Positions 51,233 through 60,632 are shown, numbered from the stretch's first letter. The stretch is 64,000 bases of DNA from Paenibacillus fonticola DSM 21315 (GCF_000381905.1 NZ_KB907256.1:1-64000); one strand, 5' to 3'. The notes: generated by a model from the sequence alone, not told the origin. Numbers and translations: made by a program.

Positions 51233-52162
51233 TCAGCTTGATGCTGCCGGACTGTTCTTTAGACACTCGAGAAGTGTATGATTAAACGCCATTTGGTCTT
51301 CTTTGTAATTGTTCGTATATCTATTAAACATTCTTACTCCAACAGCATTATATTTTGGAAGAACAACACAATGACAGCCTGCTGCTCCGGTTGCATAGTA
51401 CCAGTCCTCCTGATAGTACCACCCAAAAAGACGTTTGCTGGCATCTTCCTTTAATTGAAGATCGGCATATAAATCAAAGACTGCTTCTGGTAGTATCTGC
51501 TTGCCATGCATAAGTCCATCTTTAAGGTGTAGATATCCCCAATGTGCAAGGTCAAGTGAACTAGTATATAGATTTCTTTCATGGCCTTCATTGGACTCGA
51601 TTCGAACAGAAGCATAATTACCATCCGCCTGAAAATCACATACTAGACTCTCTTTAGGAGACGTTACCCATTCTGTGTGATTAAGTTGCAGAGGCTTTAA
51701 TACACGCTCGCTTATAAGCTGCGCAATGTTCATGCCTGTAATAGTCTCAATCACCTTTCCCGCCAATTCTTCTCTTTCGATTCTATTGGCTCCGAAATAT
51801 TTAGCACCCGTTTTTGTTGCTAAGTCACGGATTGTTATTTCCCCGAGATCGTCCTTAGGGATGTCGTGAACCAGTTTGTATACAGGTGTCTCCAGGGGGA
51901 TATTACTTTCAACCACAGCAATCGCCGTTGCTAATCCTATGTATGTTTTTCTTGTTGAGTAAATGTTAAACATAGAGTCTGCATCAATTTGCTTTGCTCC
52001 CTTTTTAGAATGGTGGAAGCCGTCATACCATTCGAGCACAACCCTATCATTTTGAATTACAATTAATGAAGCAGCAGATGAGTTAAATTCATGCATTTTT
52101 TTTTGAGTAAGAGCTAATAGAGGGCTAAAGAGAGCGGTTTGATCTTCTATAATAAAATCCAT
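51233..52162 (-). CDS. Serine hydrolase (class C beta-lactamase/penicillin-binding-like)
   Basis: The ATG at 52162 (MDFIIEDQ) has GGAGGT at seven bases; an extra 5-codon frame is not needed. The 309-residue protein has the SxxK motif in IYSTRKTYIG, a Tyr-x-Asn-like second motif region (NYASVRIE) and a C-terminal GAAGCH where KTG would be expected. The modest conservation points to an esterase/peptidase-like class C hydrolase rather than a true beta-lactamase. There is no signal peptide, so it is intracellular. Confidence 0.85.
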   Translation of the reverse strand: MDFIIEDQTALFSPLLALTQKKMHEFNSSAASLIVIQNDRVVLEWYDGFHHSKKGAKQIDADSMFNIYSTRKTYIGLATAIAVVESNIPLETPVYKLVHDIPKDDLGEITIRDLATKTGAKYFGANRIEREELAGKVIETITGMNIAQLISERVLKPLQLNHTEWVTSPKESLVCDFQADGNYASVRIESNEGHERNLYTSSLDLAHWGYLHLKDGLMHGKQILPEAVFDLYADLQLKEDASKRLFGWYYQEDWYYATGAAGCHCVVLPKYNAVGVRMFNRYTNNYKEDQMAFNHTLLECLKNSPAASS

Positions 52163-52433
52163 TTTACTTACCTCCAAACAGATGGTGAAAGATTAGTATT
52201 AATTGTACTGGTGAATGGTAGAATGAGGCAATATAAAAACAAATGTTCTTGTTTTTCTATGCTGATGGGATTCGGGTTTGTGTAATCGAAAAATAGTCGA
52301 TACTGTCCATTAAGATCGATTGATCGGGCTGAATGACTAATGTCGACATCATGCGAGGCAAAGTGACATGTTTATTTCTTTTCCGATCCTCAACATTTAT
52401 GGTGAAATGAATTTTGGAAAAGAGGTTAAGTTA

Positions 52434-53381
52434 ATGAATTTAAAAAGTATTAAAAAAGCTAAAATAGGTATAGGTCTAGGGGCTACTTCAGCGATAGCTT
52501 GGGGGGTAGATACAGTATTAATTGGCATTATTATAGCTAGCTCGCCATTTAAAGAGGCTATTATGCTTGCTCCAATAATTGCCGCGTTCATGCATGATTT
52601 TTTCTCTGCACTATGGGTATCCTTGTTTATGATTGTAAAAGGTGAATTTATTAATGTGTTAAAGGTGCTGAGAACAAAGAGCGGCGTGATTTTAATGTTC
52701 GGAGCGTTGTCTGGCGGCCCCTTGGCAATGACCTTTTATTTTCTTGGTATTCAATATGTAGGAGCAACCTATGCAGCAAGTATTGCCTCCATATTCCCAG
52801 GTATAGGGGCTATACTTGCGTTCACTTTTTTGAAGGAAAAAATGGGCAAGAGAACTTGGCTCGGTGTTGTTATAAGTATTACTGGTGTCATTATTTTAGC
52901 TTATATGCCATCGAAGTTTAGCGTGGATAGTAACTTTTTCATCGGCATATTGTTTTCATTTGGAGCTGCGATATTTTGGGGTCTTGAAGGGATAATCGGT
53001 GCTTGGGGAATGAAAGGCAAAGAAGCCGTTCCTGCTTATGCAATTAATATAAGACAGATGACCTCCGCGTTTTGTTATGGAATATTAATTGTACCGATGA
53101 TTCATGGCTATCCGATAGCATTTCAAGTCGCGTCATCAAATATAGTATGGTTGATCATCTTAGCAGGTTTATTAGGAGCTGCCAATTATTCTTTATATTA
53201 CATGTCAATTAATATAATCGGTGCTGCTAGAGGGCAATCGCTGAACAATACTTATGTTTTCTGGGCGATCGTGACGGAAGTTTTATTTATAGGTACCCCA
53301 ATTACCTTACAATTTGTCATTGGAACGGCAATAGTGCTTACAGGTTCTATCCTTGTTTCAGGACTAAAAAAGTTAAAATAA
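52434..53381 (+). CDS. EamA/DMT-family transporter
   Basis: The ATG at 52434 follows GAGG; in-frame ATGs at 52407 and 52368 are possible. The 315-residue protein has ten membrane segments in two EamA repeats (first: GATSAIAWGVDTVLIGIIIA; second: IGILFSFGAAIFWGLEGII). It exports or imports small metabolites; the specificity is unknown. The gene is AT-rich compared with the MATE gene that follows. Confidence 0.9.
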   Translation: MNLKSIKKAKIGIGLGATSAIAWGVDTVLIGIIIASSPFKEAIMLAPIIAAFMHDFFSALWVSLFMIVKGEFINVLKVLRTKSGVILMFGALSGGPLAMTFYFLGIQYVGATYAASIASIFPGIGAILAFTFLKEKMGKRTWLGVVISITGVIILAYMPSKFSVDSNFFIGILFSFGAAIFWGLEGIIGAWGMKGKEAVPAYAINIRQMTSAFCYGILIVPMIHGYPIAFQVASSNIVWLIILAGLLGAANYSLYYMSINIIGAARGQSLNNTYVFWAIVTEVLFIGTPITLQFVIGTAIVLTGSILVSGLKKLK

Positions 53382-53517
53382 AGCTCCTGATAAAGAGGTG
53401 GATTTCAAATACTGTTAAACCGAGTTTTCTGCAATGGTAAAAGGGTAGACTTGTTGGATTGCGGGCGCTACACTAGGGAAAGCGATAGAGAAAAAATAGG
53501 GTAGGAGTTTGTTAAAC

Positions 53518-54909
53518 GTGACATTAACTGATCGTATTCCATCATGGAAAAAACTTAGTCTTTTTGCTGTAACCTGGCCGATTCTCATCGATTCCGTGCT
53601 GCGGATGATGCTGGGCACAGTGGACGTGTTCATGTTAAGCCGGATCTCCGATAAGGTCACCGGGGCAGTAGGCTTAGCCAACGAAATTATATACTTCTGC
53701 ATTCTGATGTTCGGCTTTGTCGGCATTGGCACTAGCGTCGCGGTTGCCCAGTATATCGGCGCCGGGCGGGAGAGAGAAGCGGGCCGCATTTCGGCCAACG
53801 CCATTACGTTAAATCTGATTTTCGGGGTGCTCGTCAGCCTGGTCCTTTTTCTATATGGGGAGCCTATTTTGCATTTGATGAAGTTAAATCCCGAGCAAAT
53901 CGGAATTGCAAGTCATTATTTAAAAATCATTGGCGGTTTCATCTGGATCGAGGCGCTCTCTTATGCGGTTTCGTCAGTGATCCGTTCGACGGGACACACC
54001 AAAAGCGTGATGTTCGTCACCCTAGGTGTCAATCTCGTACACGTCGCAGGAAACTATCTGCTTATTTTCGGGAACTTCGGCTTTCCGGAGCTAGGCGTGA
54101 CGGGAGCGGCCATATCCACGGTCGTTAGCCGCTTGCTCGGCATTATCGTTCTGTTTATCATTCTATATCGCCGGAGTCCTGCACCGATTCGTGCTAAAGA
54201 TTACGTGGTCTGGAACGGCACTTACGTAAAACAGATTTTGCACGTCGGATTGCCCGCGGCGGGCGAACATCTCGCCTGGCAGTCACAGTACCTCATAATC
54301 ATCAGTTTCGTCAATATGATCGGCATCACTGCGCTAAATACCCATGTTTATGTCATGAACATCTCGAACTATTTTATGGCCCTTGCTCTGGCGATCGGAG
54401 CAGGTACGGAAATTATTGTCGGACAAATGGTCGGGGCGGGGGAAATGAAAGAGGCCTACAAGCGACTCATGAGAAGCGTGTGGATCAGCTTTGGGTTAAC
54501 TTTAGGCATTGTGGGTATTGCATCGCTGTTCCGGCATGAGCTGATCGGCATGTTCACGAAAGACCCCGTGATCATTGCCGCCGGGGCGGGTATTTTTCTG
54601 CTCTCCATTATTCTCGAACCCGGCCGGACGTTTAATATGGTCATCATTAATTCGCTGCGTGCCGCCGGGGATGCGCGTTTTCCCGTCTTGATGGGTGTGC
54701 TCTCGATGTGGGGCGTCTCTGTGCCGCTTGCTTATGCGCTGGGCGTTCATTTCGGGATGGGACTGCTTGGTGTGTGGATCGCTTTCACGGTAGATGAATG
54801 GCTGCGCGGCATGATCATGCTGCTTCGCTGGAGAAGCCGGGCCTGGGAGAAGAAGGCGCTCGTGAAGCCTGTTTCTACGCTGGAAAACGGCGTGGGGATG
54901 CAAGCATAG
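53518..54909 (+). CDS. MATE-family multidrug/Na+ antiporter
   Basis: GTG 53518 is 11 bases after GGTAGGAG; TTG 53509 is the alternative. The 463-residue protein has 12 membrane segments in two MatE halves (ITWP-like AVTWPILIDSVLRMMLGTVD at the start, GLPAAGEHLAWQSQYLIIIS in the second half). MATE proteins expel cationic drugs or flavin-like compounds using ion gradients. A terminator follows at 54942. It is GC-richer than the EamA gene before it, so the pair is probably not one acquired unit. Confidence 0.92.
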   Translation: MTLTDRIPSWKKLSLFAVTWPILIDSVLRMMLGTVDVFMLSRISDKVTGAVGLANEIIYFCILMFGFVGIGTSVAVAQYIGAGREREAGRISANAITLNLIFGVLVSLVLFLYGEPILHLMKLNPEQIGIASHYLKIIGGFIWIEALSYAVSSVIRSTGHTKSVMFVTLGVNLVHVAGNYLLIFGNFGFPELGVTGAAISTVVSRLLGIIVLFIILYRRSPAPIRAKDYVVWNGTYVKQILHVGLPAAGEHLAWQSQYLIIISFVNMIGITALNTHVYVMNISNYFMALALAIGAGTEIIVGQMVGAGEMKEAYKRLMRSVWISFGLTLGIVGIASLFRHELIGMFTKDPVIIAAGAGIFLLSIILEPGRTFNMVIINSLRAAGDARFPVLMGVLSMWGVSVPLAYALGVHFGMGLLGVWIAFTVDEWLRGMIMLLRWRSRAWEKKALVKPVSTLENGVGMQA

Positions 54910-54941
54910 ACAGGTATATTTGTTTAGAATGATATCGCAAG

Positions 54942-54970
54942 AAGCCGCTTCTCAAGGGAAGTGGTTTTTT
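54942..54970 (+). terminator. Terminator after MATE gene
   Basis: AAGCCGCTTC can pair with GAAGTGGTTT (with G-T pairs) over a short loop, then TTTTTT. The next 280 bases, to 55251, hold no gene I can support. Confidence 0.7.
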
Positions 54971-55251
54971 GCGCTGCCTTTTCGGAGCGAGAGGAGGAAC
55001 GATATGAGGATCGTGATCATCTCGGGAACCTGGGCGGCAGGGCCGCTTGTTCTTTAAAGAGTCACCAGACCGGGCTACATGATCCATCATGTGCGCAGCT
55101 TGGCATGTACTTGCGTCTGCTCGATCCAGCCGGTCCCGGAAATCGCCGTGGGTTCAGCGAAGAGGGCTTGATCGCATCCTGCATTCGCACAATCAGGCAG
55201 CCCGCCCCTGGCGTACAATGAACTATTACCAGTGAGCGAGGTGAACTTTCC

Positions 55252-55803
55252 ATGGCACAATCCAAAGAGGTGTTCGCACGGGCCAAGCGGCTGCAGGGCC
55301 GGCCGGTGTGCATCACACTGCACAACGGAAAGACCCACGTCGGCTATATTACCGACGTTAACAGCAGCGTCTTGACGCTGGCTAGCGCCGGAGCTCAGCC
55401 GCGCACCTCATACGGGAAGCAAAGCTCCCGGCCTAAGCAGCACAGAGCCAACTCCCCTGCCTCGGGCAGCCGTTCCGGCAGCCGGCGAAGCGGCGCACGC
55501 AAACCTTCCGTCCGTTCCCGCTCCCGTTCCCGCTCCCGCTCCCGCAAACCGGATGCCCAAGTATCGTCCTTTCTACCGATGATAAGCTCGCTGTTCGGGG
55601 GATTAGGCGGCAGCGGCGCTGCTGCGGGAGCGCTAGGCGGTGCATTGGGCGGGGGGGTGCGGCTGTTCAGCATGATCCAGCGATTTGTCCCGGTCGTGAG
55701 GTTGGGATACGGCATGATCAAGTCCATACGCCCGTTTCTCGGTGCCGTTAAAGGCTTGATGGCGCCACCCGAAGCTGAAGCGGCAAAAGACGAATCACCG
55801 TAA
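55252..55803 (+). CDS. Hypothetical protein: LSm-like N-terminus, Arg-Ser repeats, Gly/Ala-rich C-terminus
   Basis: The 183-residue protein starts with a segment that looks like half an Sm fold (PVCITLHNGKTHVGYITDVN and SSVLTLAS), as in Hfq/LSm-like small proteins. Residues 55-105 are extremely basic with runs of Arg-Ser (RSRSRSRSRSRK). The last 80 residues are hydrophobic and Gly/Ala-rich (FGGLGGSGAAAGALGGALGG, then VPVVRLGYGMIKSI), possibly membrane-inserting. I know of no family with this order. GAGGTGAACTTTCC precedes the ATG. RNA or surface binding is inference only. Confidence 0.65.
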   Translation: MAQSKEVFARAKRLQGRPVCITLHNGKTHVGYITDVNSSVLTLASAGAQPRTSYGKQSSRPKQHRANSPASGSRSGSRRSGARKPSVRSRSRSRSRSRKPDAQVSSFLPMISSLFGGLGGSGAAAGALGGALGGGVRLFSMIQRFVPVVRLGYGMIKSIRPFLGAVKGLMAPPEAEAAKDESP

Positions 55804-55963
55804 CTGCAAGAGGAACAGCCCTTTTGGATGGCCCAAGGGGGCTTTTCGTGGTCAATAAGGAGCCGCCATTACTGCAACCAAAACCAAGCTGTATATATAT
55901 ATATATATTGAAAAAGGAAGTATGATCAAAAAGGTTGCAGTCTGCGGTAAAGTGATTGCTTCA

Positions 55964-56392
55964 CTATAGTCCCCAATCGGATTGCAAAATCTTCTTAAGA
56001 AGGGTTGCTTGTTCAGCCCCGATCGTTTCGATGATTTTTGCCTCAAGTGTTGCTTTGATGACCTCTCTCTTTTCAAAACACTCTTCGCCAAATTTTGTTA
56101 ACCGTATGCATTTATCTTTATTGTTATGCTGTGCCTTGCTAATCTCAACTAATCCCTTGGATTCCAGACTTTTAATGAACTTATGAGTAGCCTGCCGAGA
56201 AATATCTACATGTTTGGTAACATAGGATATCGTTGGCTGCTTCTTGTAGATCCTCGCCATAATAAACCACTCTGAATTAGATATATGTAGGTCATGACTT
56301 TCATTCCACAATTGGCTGTTCAAGTTGCGAAGCAGGACATGACGCTCGCTAATCAAGTCTATCAAGTCTAAGTTCTGTGATGCTGAACTCAT
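55964..56392 (-). CDS. MarR-family regulator
   Basis: The ATG at 56392 (MSSASQNLDL) has AAAGGAATG at good spacing; earlier in-frame starts do not. The 142-residue protein has the MarR winged helix (PTISYVTKHVDISRQATHKF and IRLTKFGEECF). The recognition helix is typical. It is divergent from a CarD-like gene across a 23-bp perfect inverted repeat, which is presumably its operator and controls both genes. Confidence 0.92.
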   Translation of the reverse strand: MSSASQNLDLIDLISERHVLLRNLNSQLWNESHDLHISNSEWFIMARIYKKQPTISYVTKHVDISRQATHKFIKSLESKGLVEISKAQHNNKDKCIRLTKFGEECFEKREVIKATLEAKIIETIGAEQATLLKKILQSDWGL

Positions 56393-56445
56393 TCTATTCA
56401 TTCCTTTCAATATAATTCTCATCCAATATACAAAAGCGTTTGTTC

Positions 56446-56505
56446 ATCGTCAACTAAGATGACAATATGGTATAATAGAATTATATTGTCATCTTAGTTG
56501 ACGAT
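56446..56505. promoter_or_regulatory. Perfect 23-bp inverted repeat enclosing a promoter
   Basis: The left arm (56446-56468, starting ATCGTCAACTAAGATGACAA) is the exact complement of the right arm (56483-56505) with 14 bases between. The centre contains an extended -10, TGGTATAAT (56468-56476), for the plus-strand carD-like gene. Each arm includes TTGTCATCTTAGTTGAC. A MarR dimer pair could bind the arms. The near-perfect symmetry and length exceed typical MarR sites. Confidence 0.75.
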
Positions 56506-56523
56506 CGCGAGGAGGCGACTGCA

Positions 56524-57075
56524 TTGTTTGAAGTGGGTGAATTGATTATATATTCAGGACATGGCATATGCCGAATCGATAGTATAAGTGAAAAAGAAAT
56601 TTCCGGCGTTTCAAGGTATTATTATGATTTACATCCGCTGCATGGGGCTGATTTAAAAATCAGTATTCCAGTAGATAATAAGTCCAAACTTATGCTGGAT
56701 CTTATTCAAAGGGATGAAGCAGAGAAAATTATTCAATCCTTTAGATTGCCAGGTATTCATTGGATAGAAAGAAATACGGGACGGAATCATACCTATTCAA
56801 GTATCGTTAATACAGGCAATAGGGAAGAGATTGCAAAAGTTATTAATACTCTAATGCGACAAAAGCTTAAGGTTGAACTAAACAATAAAAAGTTTAGCCA
56901 ACAAGATCAGAATTTGTTAAACTCTACTCAGCAGATTTTGTTTCATGAGATTGCAATCTCACTGGAAACTAGCTACGAAGCTATATTAGACGAAGTTCAT
57001 CATATCATTCAAGCTGACTTCGACTGCGAGAATAAACCTGAACCTAGTTATCCAGGTTCATTAGATAATAAATGA
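56524..57075 (+). CDS. CarD/TRCF-RID-domain transcription factor-like protein
   Basis: TTG start with GAGGAGGCG ahead. The 183-residue protein begins with the RNA-polymerase-interacting domain of CarD (FEVGELIIYSGHGICRIDSI, YYDLHPL, IPVDN). The second half is helical (about 90-170) as in CarD. CarD proteins stabilise open promoter complexes by binding the beta subunit. The conserved Trp that wedges the upstream fork lies in HWIERNTG. It is divergent from marR and probably repressed by it. Confidence 0.88.
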   Translation: MFEVGELIIYSGHGICRIDSISEKEISGVSRYYYDLHPLHGADLKISIPVDNKSKLMLDLIQRDEAEKIIQSFRLPGIHWIERNTGRNHTYSSIVNTGNREEIAKVINTLMRQKLKVELNNKKFSQQDQNLLNSTQQILFHEIAISLETSYEAILDEVHHIIQADFDCENKPEPSYPGSLDNK

Positions 57076-57099
57076 TTTAAGAAATAGTACAGATTGGTG

Positions 57100-57152
57100 A
57101 AAGCCGCCGCTGACGGGCACCTACCAACCGATGCCCGTTAGCGGCGGCTTTA
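57100..57152 (+). terminator. Strong terminator after the carD-like gene
   Basis: AAAGCCGCCGCTGACGGGCA pairs almost fully with TGCCCGTTAGCGGCGGCTTT around 12 bases and ends in TTTAT. Confidence 0.9.
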
Positions 57153-57190
57153 TGTCTATCCCCCGATCCCCCTTTTCACTTCCTCTAATA

Positions 57191-57605
57191 TCACCTTCCC
57201 TCCTGTATAAAGATGCCTGAATCGACTCCCGATAGCGCCACCGCTCCCTCGCCGTTATGACGATTTACCGACCCGTTTATCGCCCGGATTCGTGCAGTAT
57301 ATTGGCTGCTGATCTTGTGCAAGTCGTCCTCGACAATGTATACATCGTATATTCCCGCCAGACTGGCTATGGCCTTTCGCTCTTCCGCACTATCCGTAGT
57401 CCTAGTGGATTTTGATATCTGGACATGGTGTAGAAAACTTGATTCCGCCGCTCTTGAACTTTTGCCCCAACTCCTGCAGGTCAATGCCAACTGGACTGCG
57501 TGGAATTCCAACCACCGGAATGCCTTCCGTTTCCAAATATCGCAAATAGATATCATAACTCGGCAGCACGACCAGAATCGTTTTTATAATCGTTACGTAG
57601 AACAG
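57191..57605 (-). pseudogene. MocR/PdxR-type regulator relic (aminotransferase domain)
   Basis: On the minus strand, one frame reads YDIYLRYLETEGIPVVGIPR, then VGIDLQELGQKFKS. After a shift the next frame gives FYTMSRYQNPLGL, and a further frame gives IASLAGIYDVYIVEDDLHK. This is the central fold-type-I aminotransferase part of GntR/MocR regulators, broken by at least two frameshifts, without its N-terminal winged helix. It is divergent from an EamA transporter gene, a common MocR partner, so a regulatory link was lost here. Confidence 0.85.
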
Positions 57606-57722
57606 TATCGATAAAGTTCTGGAAATTTGTAGTTGTTGGGATCTCCATTTTGTTTTACCATTTCATGTATCAACGCCAAATCCGCGAACATGACACTCTT
57701 TTTTAAGGGGGCACTTGCTTTA

Positions 57723-58664
57723 ATGAATCCATCCGGATTAAAACTTGCTTATCTATGCGCGATTATAAATGCAATGATCATCGGATTTTCTTTTTTATTC
57801 ACGAAGATCGCGCTCGAATTCGCTGAGCCTATGGATACACTGACATTCCGGTTTGCTGCATCCTTCGCCGCTATGTCCATTCCCGTCCTGATGGGCCGGG
57901 TCCGTTTGAACTACCGCGGGAAAAAGCTGTATAAGGTGCTGCTCCTGGCCACTTTGTATCCGCTGGGATTCTTTACGCTCCAATCCTACGGTTTGAAGTA
58001 TGCCGCATCCAGCGAAGGGGGCATCCTGTTTGCTTTCACACCGGTTTTAACGATGCTGCTGGCATTTCTGTTTTTGAAAGAAACGACTACGCTCCTGCAA
58101 AAGTTATCTATCGGTCTGTCGGTTAGCGGTGTTCTGTTCATCTTTATCATGAAGGGCAGCCGCATCGATTGGTCCAACATGACGGGGATTATTCTCTTGT
58201 TCTTGTCTTGCCTGGCGGTGGCCGGGTACAGCGTGCTCGCGAGGCGGCTCCTCAAATCGTTCAGTCCTGCGGAGATCACGTATGTCATGCTTGGCATTGC
58301 CTTTCTATCTTTCCTTGCCGTGTCACTTGCGGGGCATGCAGCTACTGGAACGCTCAGTCAATTGTTCTCTCCGCTTGCCAGTGGTACGTTTATCGCGGCT
58401 ATTCTCTATCTAGGCATTTTGTCTACACTGGTTACAGCGCTTAGTTCAAACTATGCCTTGTCTAAAATAGAAGCGTCCAAAATGAGCGTATTCTCTAATC
58501 TATCGACGATTGTGTCGATCGCTGCTGGAGCGCTTTTGCTTGGGGAGGAAGTCAGATTGTACCATATCGCCGGTTCGGTGCTTATTATTGCCGGTGTCAT
58601 GGGCACCAATCTGCTCGGGAAGAAAGGCGAGAGGCAAGTTCTCAATCGGGCAAAGGCCGGATAA
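57723..58664 (+). CDS. EamA/DMT-family transporter
   Basis: The ATG at 57723 follows AAGGGGG; longer frames to 57633 are possible but lack a site. The 313-residue protein has ten membrane segments and two EamA repeats (AIINAMIIGFSFLFTKIALE, then IILLFLSCLAVAGYSVLARR). It lies beside a decayed MocR-type gene, so it probably once was controlled by it. Substrate unknown; amino acids or cofactors are typical of MocR-linked EamA proteins. Confidence 0.92.
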   Translation: MNPSGLKLAYLCAIINAMIIGFSFLFTKIALEFAEPMDTLTFRFAASFAAMSIPVLMGRVRLNYRGKKLYKVLLLATLYPLGFFTLQSYGLKYAASSEGGILFAFTPVLTMLLAFLFLKETTTLLQKLSIGLSVSGVLFIFIMKGSRIDWSNMTGIILLFLSCLAVAGYSVLARRLLKSFSPAEITYVMLGIAFLSFLAVSLAGHAATGTLSQLFSPLASGTFIAAILYLGILSTLVTALSSNYALSKIEASKMSVFSNLSTIVSIAAGALLLGEEVRLYHIAGSVLIIAGVMGTNLLGKKGERQVLNRAKAG

Positions 58665-58897
58665 GGTTAATTAAAGGAGTGAAAATATCATGTCCTGTCG
58701 AAGAAACGATCGCTTGCCCGCAAACATTCAATCAAACCGTTCAAATCATCAATGGTTTAATCAGGTGTCCTAAATCTCCTCCCTGAGACGGAGGCCATTT
58801 CCATCTGGGGCCAGTTTAAGAAACTAATATTCAAAAATACAATAAAGGTATCAATGGCATCACCTTTTTATTTCGTTCGGGAGAGGATGGTTATGTG
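58665..58897. other. Short gap between EamA and ABC genes
   Basis: It contains an AAAGGAGTG site and ATG at 58690 for a 27-codon frame (SCRRNDRLPANIQSN) that ends at 58773. An alternative frame reads PVEETIACPQTFNQTVQII. Neither is recognised; they may be a truncated gene. No other element is seen. Confidence 0.25.
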
Positions 58898-59887
58898 ATG
58901 GAGAATATTATAGAAGTACGGCGTATTAGTAAGGTGTATGGACGAAGAAAAACGAAAGAGAAGATCCATGCGGTTCGTGATGTTTCTTTCACTGTGCACC
59001 GTGGAGAGGTTGTCGGTTTATTAGGGCCCAATGGGGCGGGGAAGACATCAACGATAAAAATGCTCTGTGGTTTGCTGGAATCGGATGGGGGCTCTATCTC
59101 CATTAATGGTCTGGATATTAGTAAGAAAAGACTTAAAGCTCTAGAGCATATTAGTGCTGTATTGGAGGGGAACCGAAATTTATATTGGCGCCTTACCGTT
59201 CGGGAGAACCTGGAATACTTTGCGGGTAACCGCGGTTACTCTCGGAAGCAGGTTGCCGATCAAGCGGATAAATTGTTAGAGCAATTCAACCTGAAGGAAA
59301 AGGAGAATGAGCTGGTCAGTGGATTATCCCGGGGGATGCAACAAAAATTGGCCATCGCAGTAGCATTATTAGCTAATACGGATGTTATTCTGTTGGATGA
59401 GCCAACTCTCGGGCTGGATGTTGAAGTTAGTTATGAATTGCGTGAAATTTTAAAGACGATCGTGAAGGAAGAAAAACGTACGATTATCATTAGCTCACAT
59501 GATATGCCCGTTGTTCAGGAGCTGTGTGATCGTGCCATTATCATTAATAAAGGTGAAGTTGTCGTCGACGACAGGGTGGAGAATTTGCTTAAGCTGTTTG
59601 AAACAAGAGCATACTCAATTAAGCTGGGTGAGCAATTAAGCTTGGACCAGGAGAAGAAGCTGTTTGGCCGTTTTCCTTTAAGTATATATAAAGCAGGCTC
59701 CCATGAGTGCATTGTGGAAGTTAATTTAGAGTACAGTCAGGACATCTATGAGTTATTCGATCTTCTAAAAGAGGAAGGAACCATTGTGGAGAGCATTGAT
59801 CGTATAACCATCGACTTTGAGCAAGTGTTTATTCAGATTGTTAAGGGAGGGAAGAATCATGAAATGGCTGCACTTATTGAATGCTAA
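58898..59887 (+). CDS. ABC transporter ATP-binding protein (DrrA-like)
   Basis: ATG 58898 follows GGAGAGGA; a GTG three bases earlier is possible. The 329-residue ATPase has Walker A GPNGAGKTST, signature LSRGMQQKLAIAVAL, Walker B VILLDEPTLGLDV and the H-loop in IISSHDMPV. A C-terminal extension of about 90 residues is typical of DrrA-type exporters. It overlaps the permease gene by 29 bases. Confidence 0.93.
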   Translation: MENIIEVRRISKVYGRRKTKEKIHAVRDVSFTVHRGEVVGLLGPNGAGKTSTIKMLCGLLESDGGSISINGLDISKKRLKALEHISAVLEGNRNLYWRLTVRENLEYFAGNRGYSRKQVADQADKLLEQFNLKEKENELVSGLSRGMQQKLAIAVALLANTDVILLDEPTLGLDVEVSYELREILKTIVKEEKRTIIISSHDMPVVQELCDRAIIINKGEVVVDDRVENLLKLFETRAYSIKLGEQLSLDQEKKLFGRFPLSIYKAGSHECIVEVNLEYSQDIYELFDLLKEEGTIVESIDRITIDFEQVFIQIVKGGKNHEMAALIEC

Positions 59888-60632
59888 TTTTCGTAAGGAA
59901 TATATCGAACTGAAACGTTATCTGCCGAACACCATTGCATTAGTATTCACCTTTTATATTATTTTCTTAGCTGCATTCTTTGGCATTATGTTCATCGGTG
60001 ACCCGGTCAGTTTTGATACCAATGTGCAATATTCGATTGTAAGTGTAGCCTTCTGGAGCTTAACGATGATGACGATGAATTTCCTTGGTTATTCTGTGGT
60101 CACAGAGGCAACGCGCGGAACGTTGGAACAAATATATATGTCTCCTATGGGGGTGTGGAAAATCATGCTTACCCGCATCATTGGGCAATTTGGCATCCAG
60201 TCGGTTGTGATGGTCATCTTGCTGTTCGCTGCGATGCTTACCTCCGGGCAGTGGTTGAGTCTAAATCCATTGACGACAATCCCGATCATTGTAATTACAA
60301 TGATAAGTATGGCGGGTGTCAGCTTTATGATTGCTGGCCTTGCTGTTATCGTGAAACAGATTCAGGCATTTCTACAGATTTTCCAATTTGTATTGATGGG
60401 GCTTATCTTTGTTCCGTTAACTGCAGCTCCATTTCTAGCCTTTGCTCCATTCGTCAAAGGGGTGAATATGGTAAGAACGGTGATGATTGAAGACCTGACG
60501 CTGACTCAATTGCCTTTGGCAGACTATGCGGTCTTAATCTTAAATTCGCTGGTATATTTATTTGCAGGGCTTTTTGTATTTCATCTCTGCGAAAAAATAG
60601 CGATGAAGAAAGGTCTGCTTGGACAATACTAA
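59859..60632 (+). CDS. ABC-2 type permease
   Basis: The ATG at 59859 follows AAGGGAGGGAAG inside the end of the ATPase gene. The 257-residue protein has six membrane segments (LPNTIALVFTFYIIFLAAFF is the first). The ABC-2 signature TRGTLEQIYMSPMGVWKIML supports the assignment. It forms a two-gene exporter with the ATPase. A methyltransferase gene and an Asp/Glu racemase gene follow in the same direction at short distance. Confidence 0.92.
   Translation: MKWLHLLNANFRKEYIELKRYLPNTIALVFTFYIIFLAAFFGIMFIGDPVSFDTNVQYSIVSVAFWSLTMMTMNFLGYSVVTEATRGTLEQIYMSPMGVWKIMLTRIIGQFGIQSVVMVILLFAAMLTSGQWLSLNPLTTIPIIVITMISMAGVSFMIAGLAVIVKQIQAFLQIFQFVLMGLIFVPLTAAPFLAFAPFVKGVNMVRTVMIEDLTLTQLPLADYAVLILNSLVYLFAGLFVFHLCEKIAMKKGLLGQY

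Noticed and set aside
51233-52162. True class C beta-lactamase
   Set aside because: The protein has SxxK but no signal peptide and no clear YxN or KTG motifs, so a general serine hydrolase call is safer.
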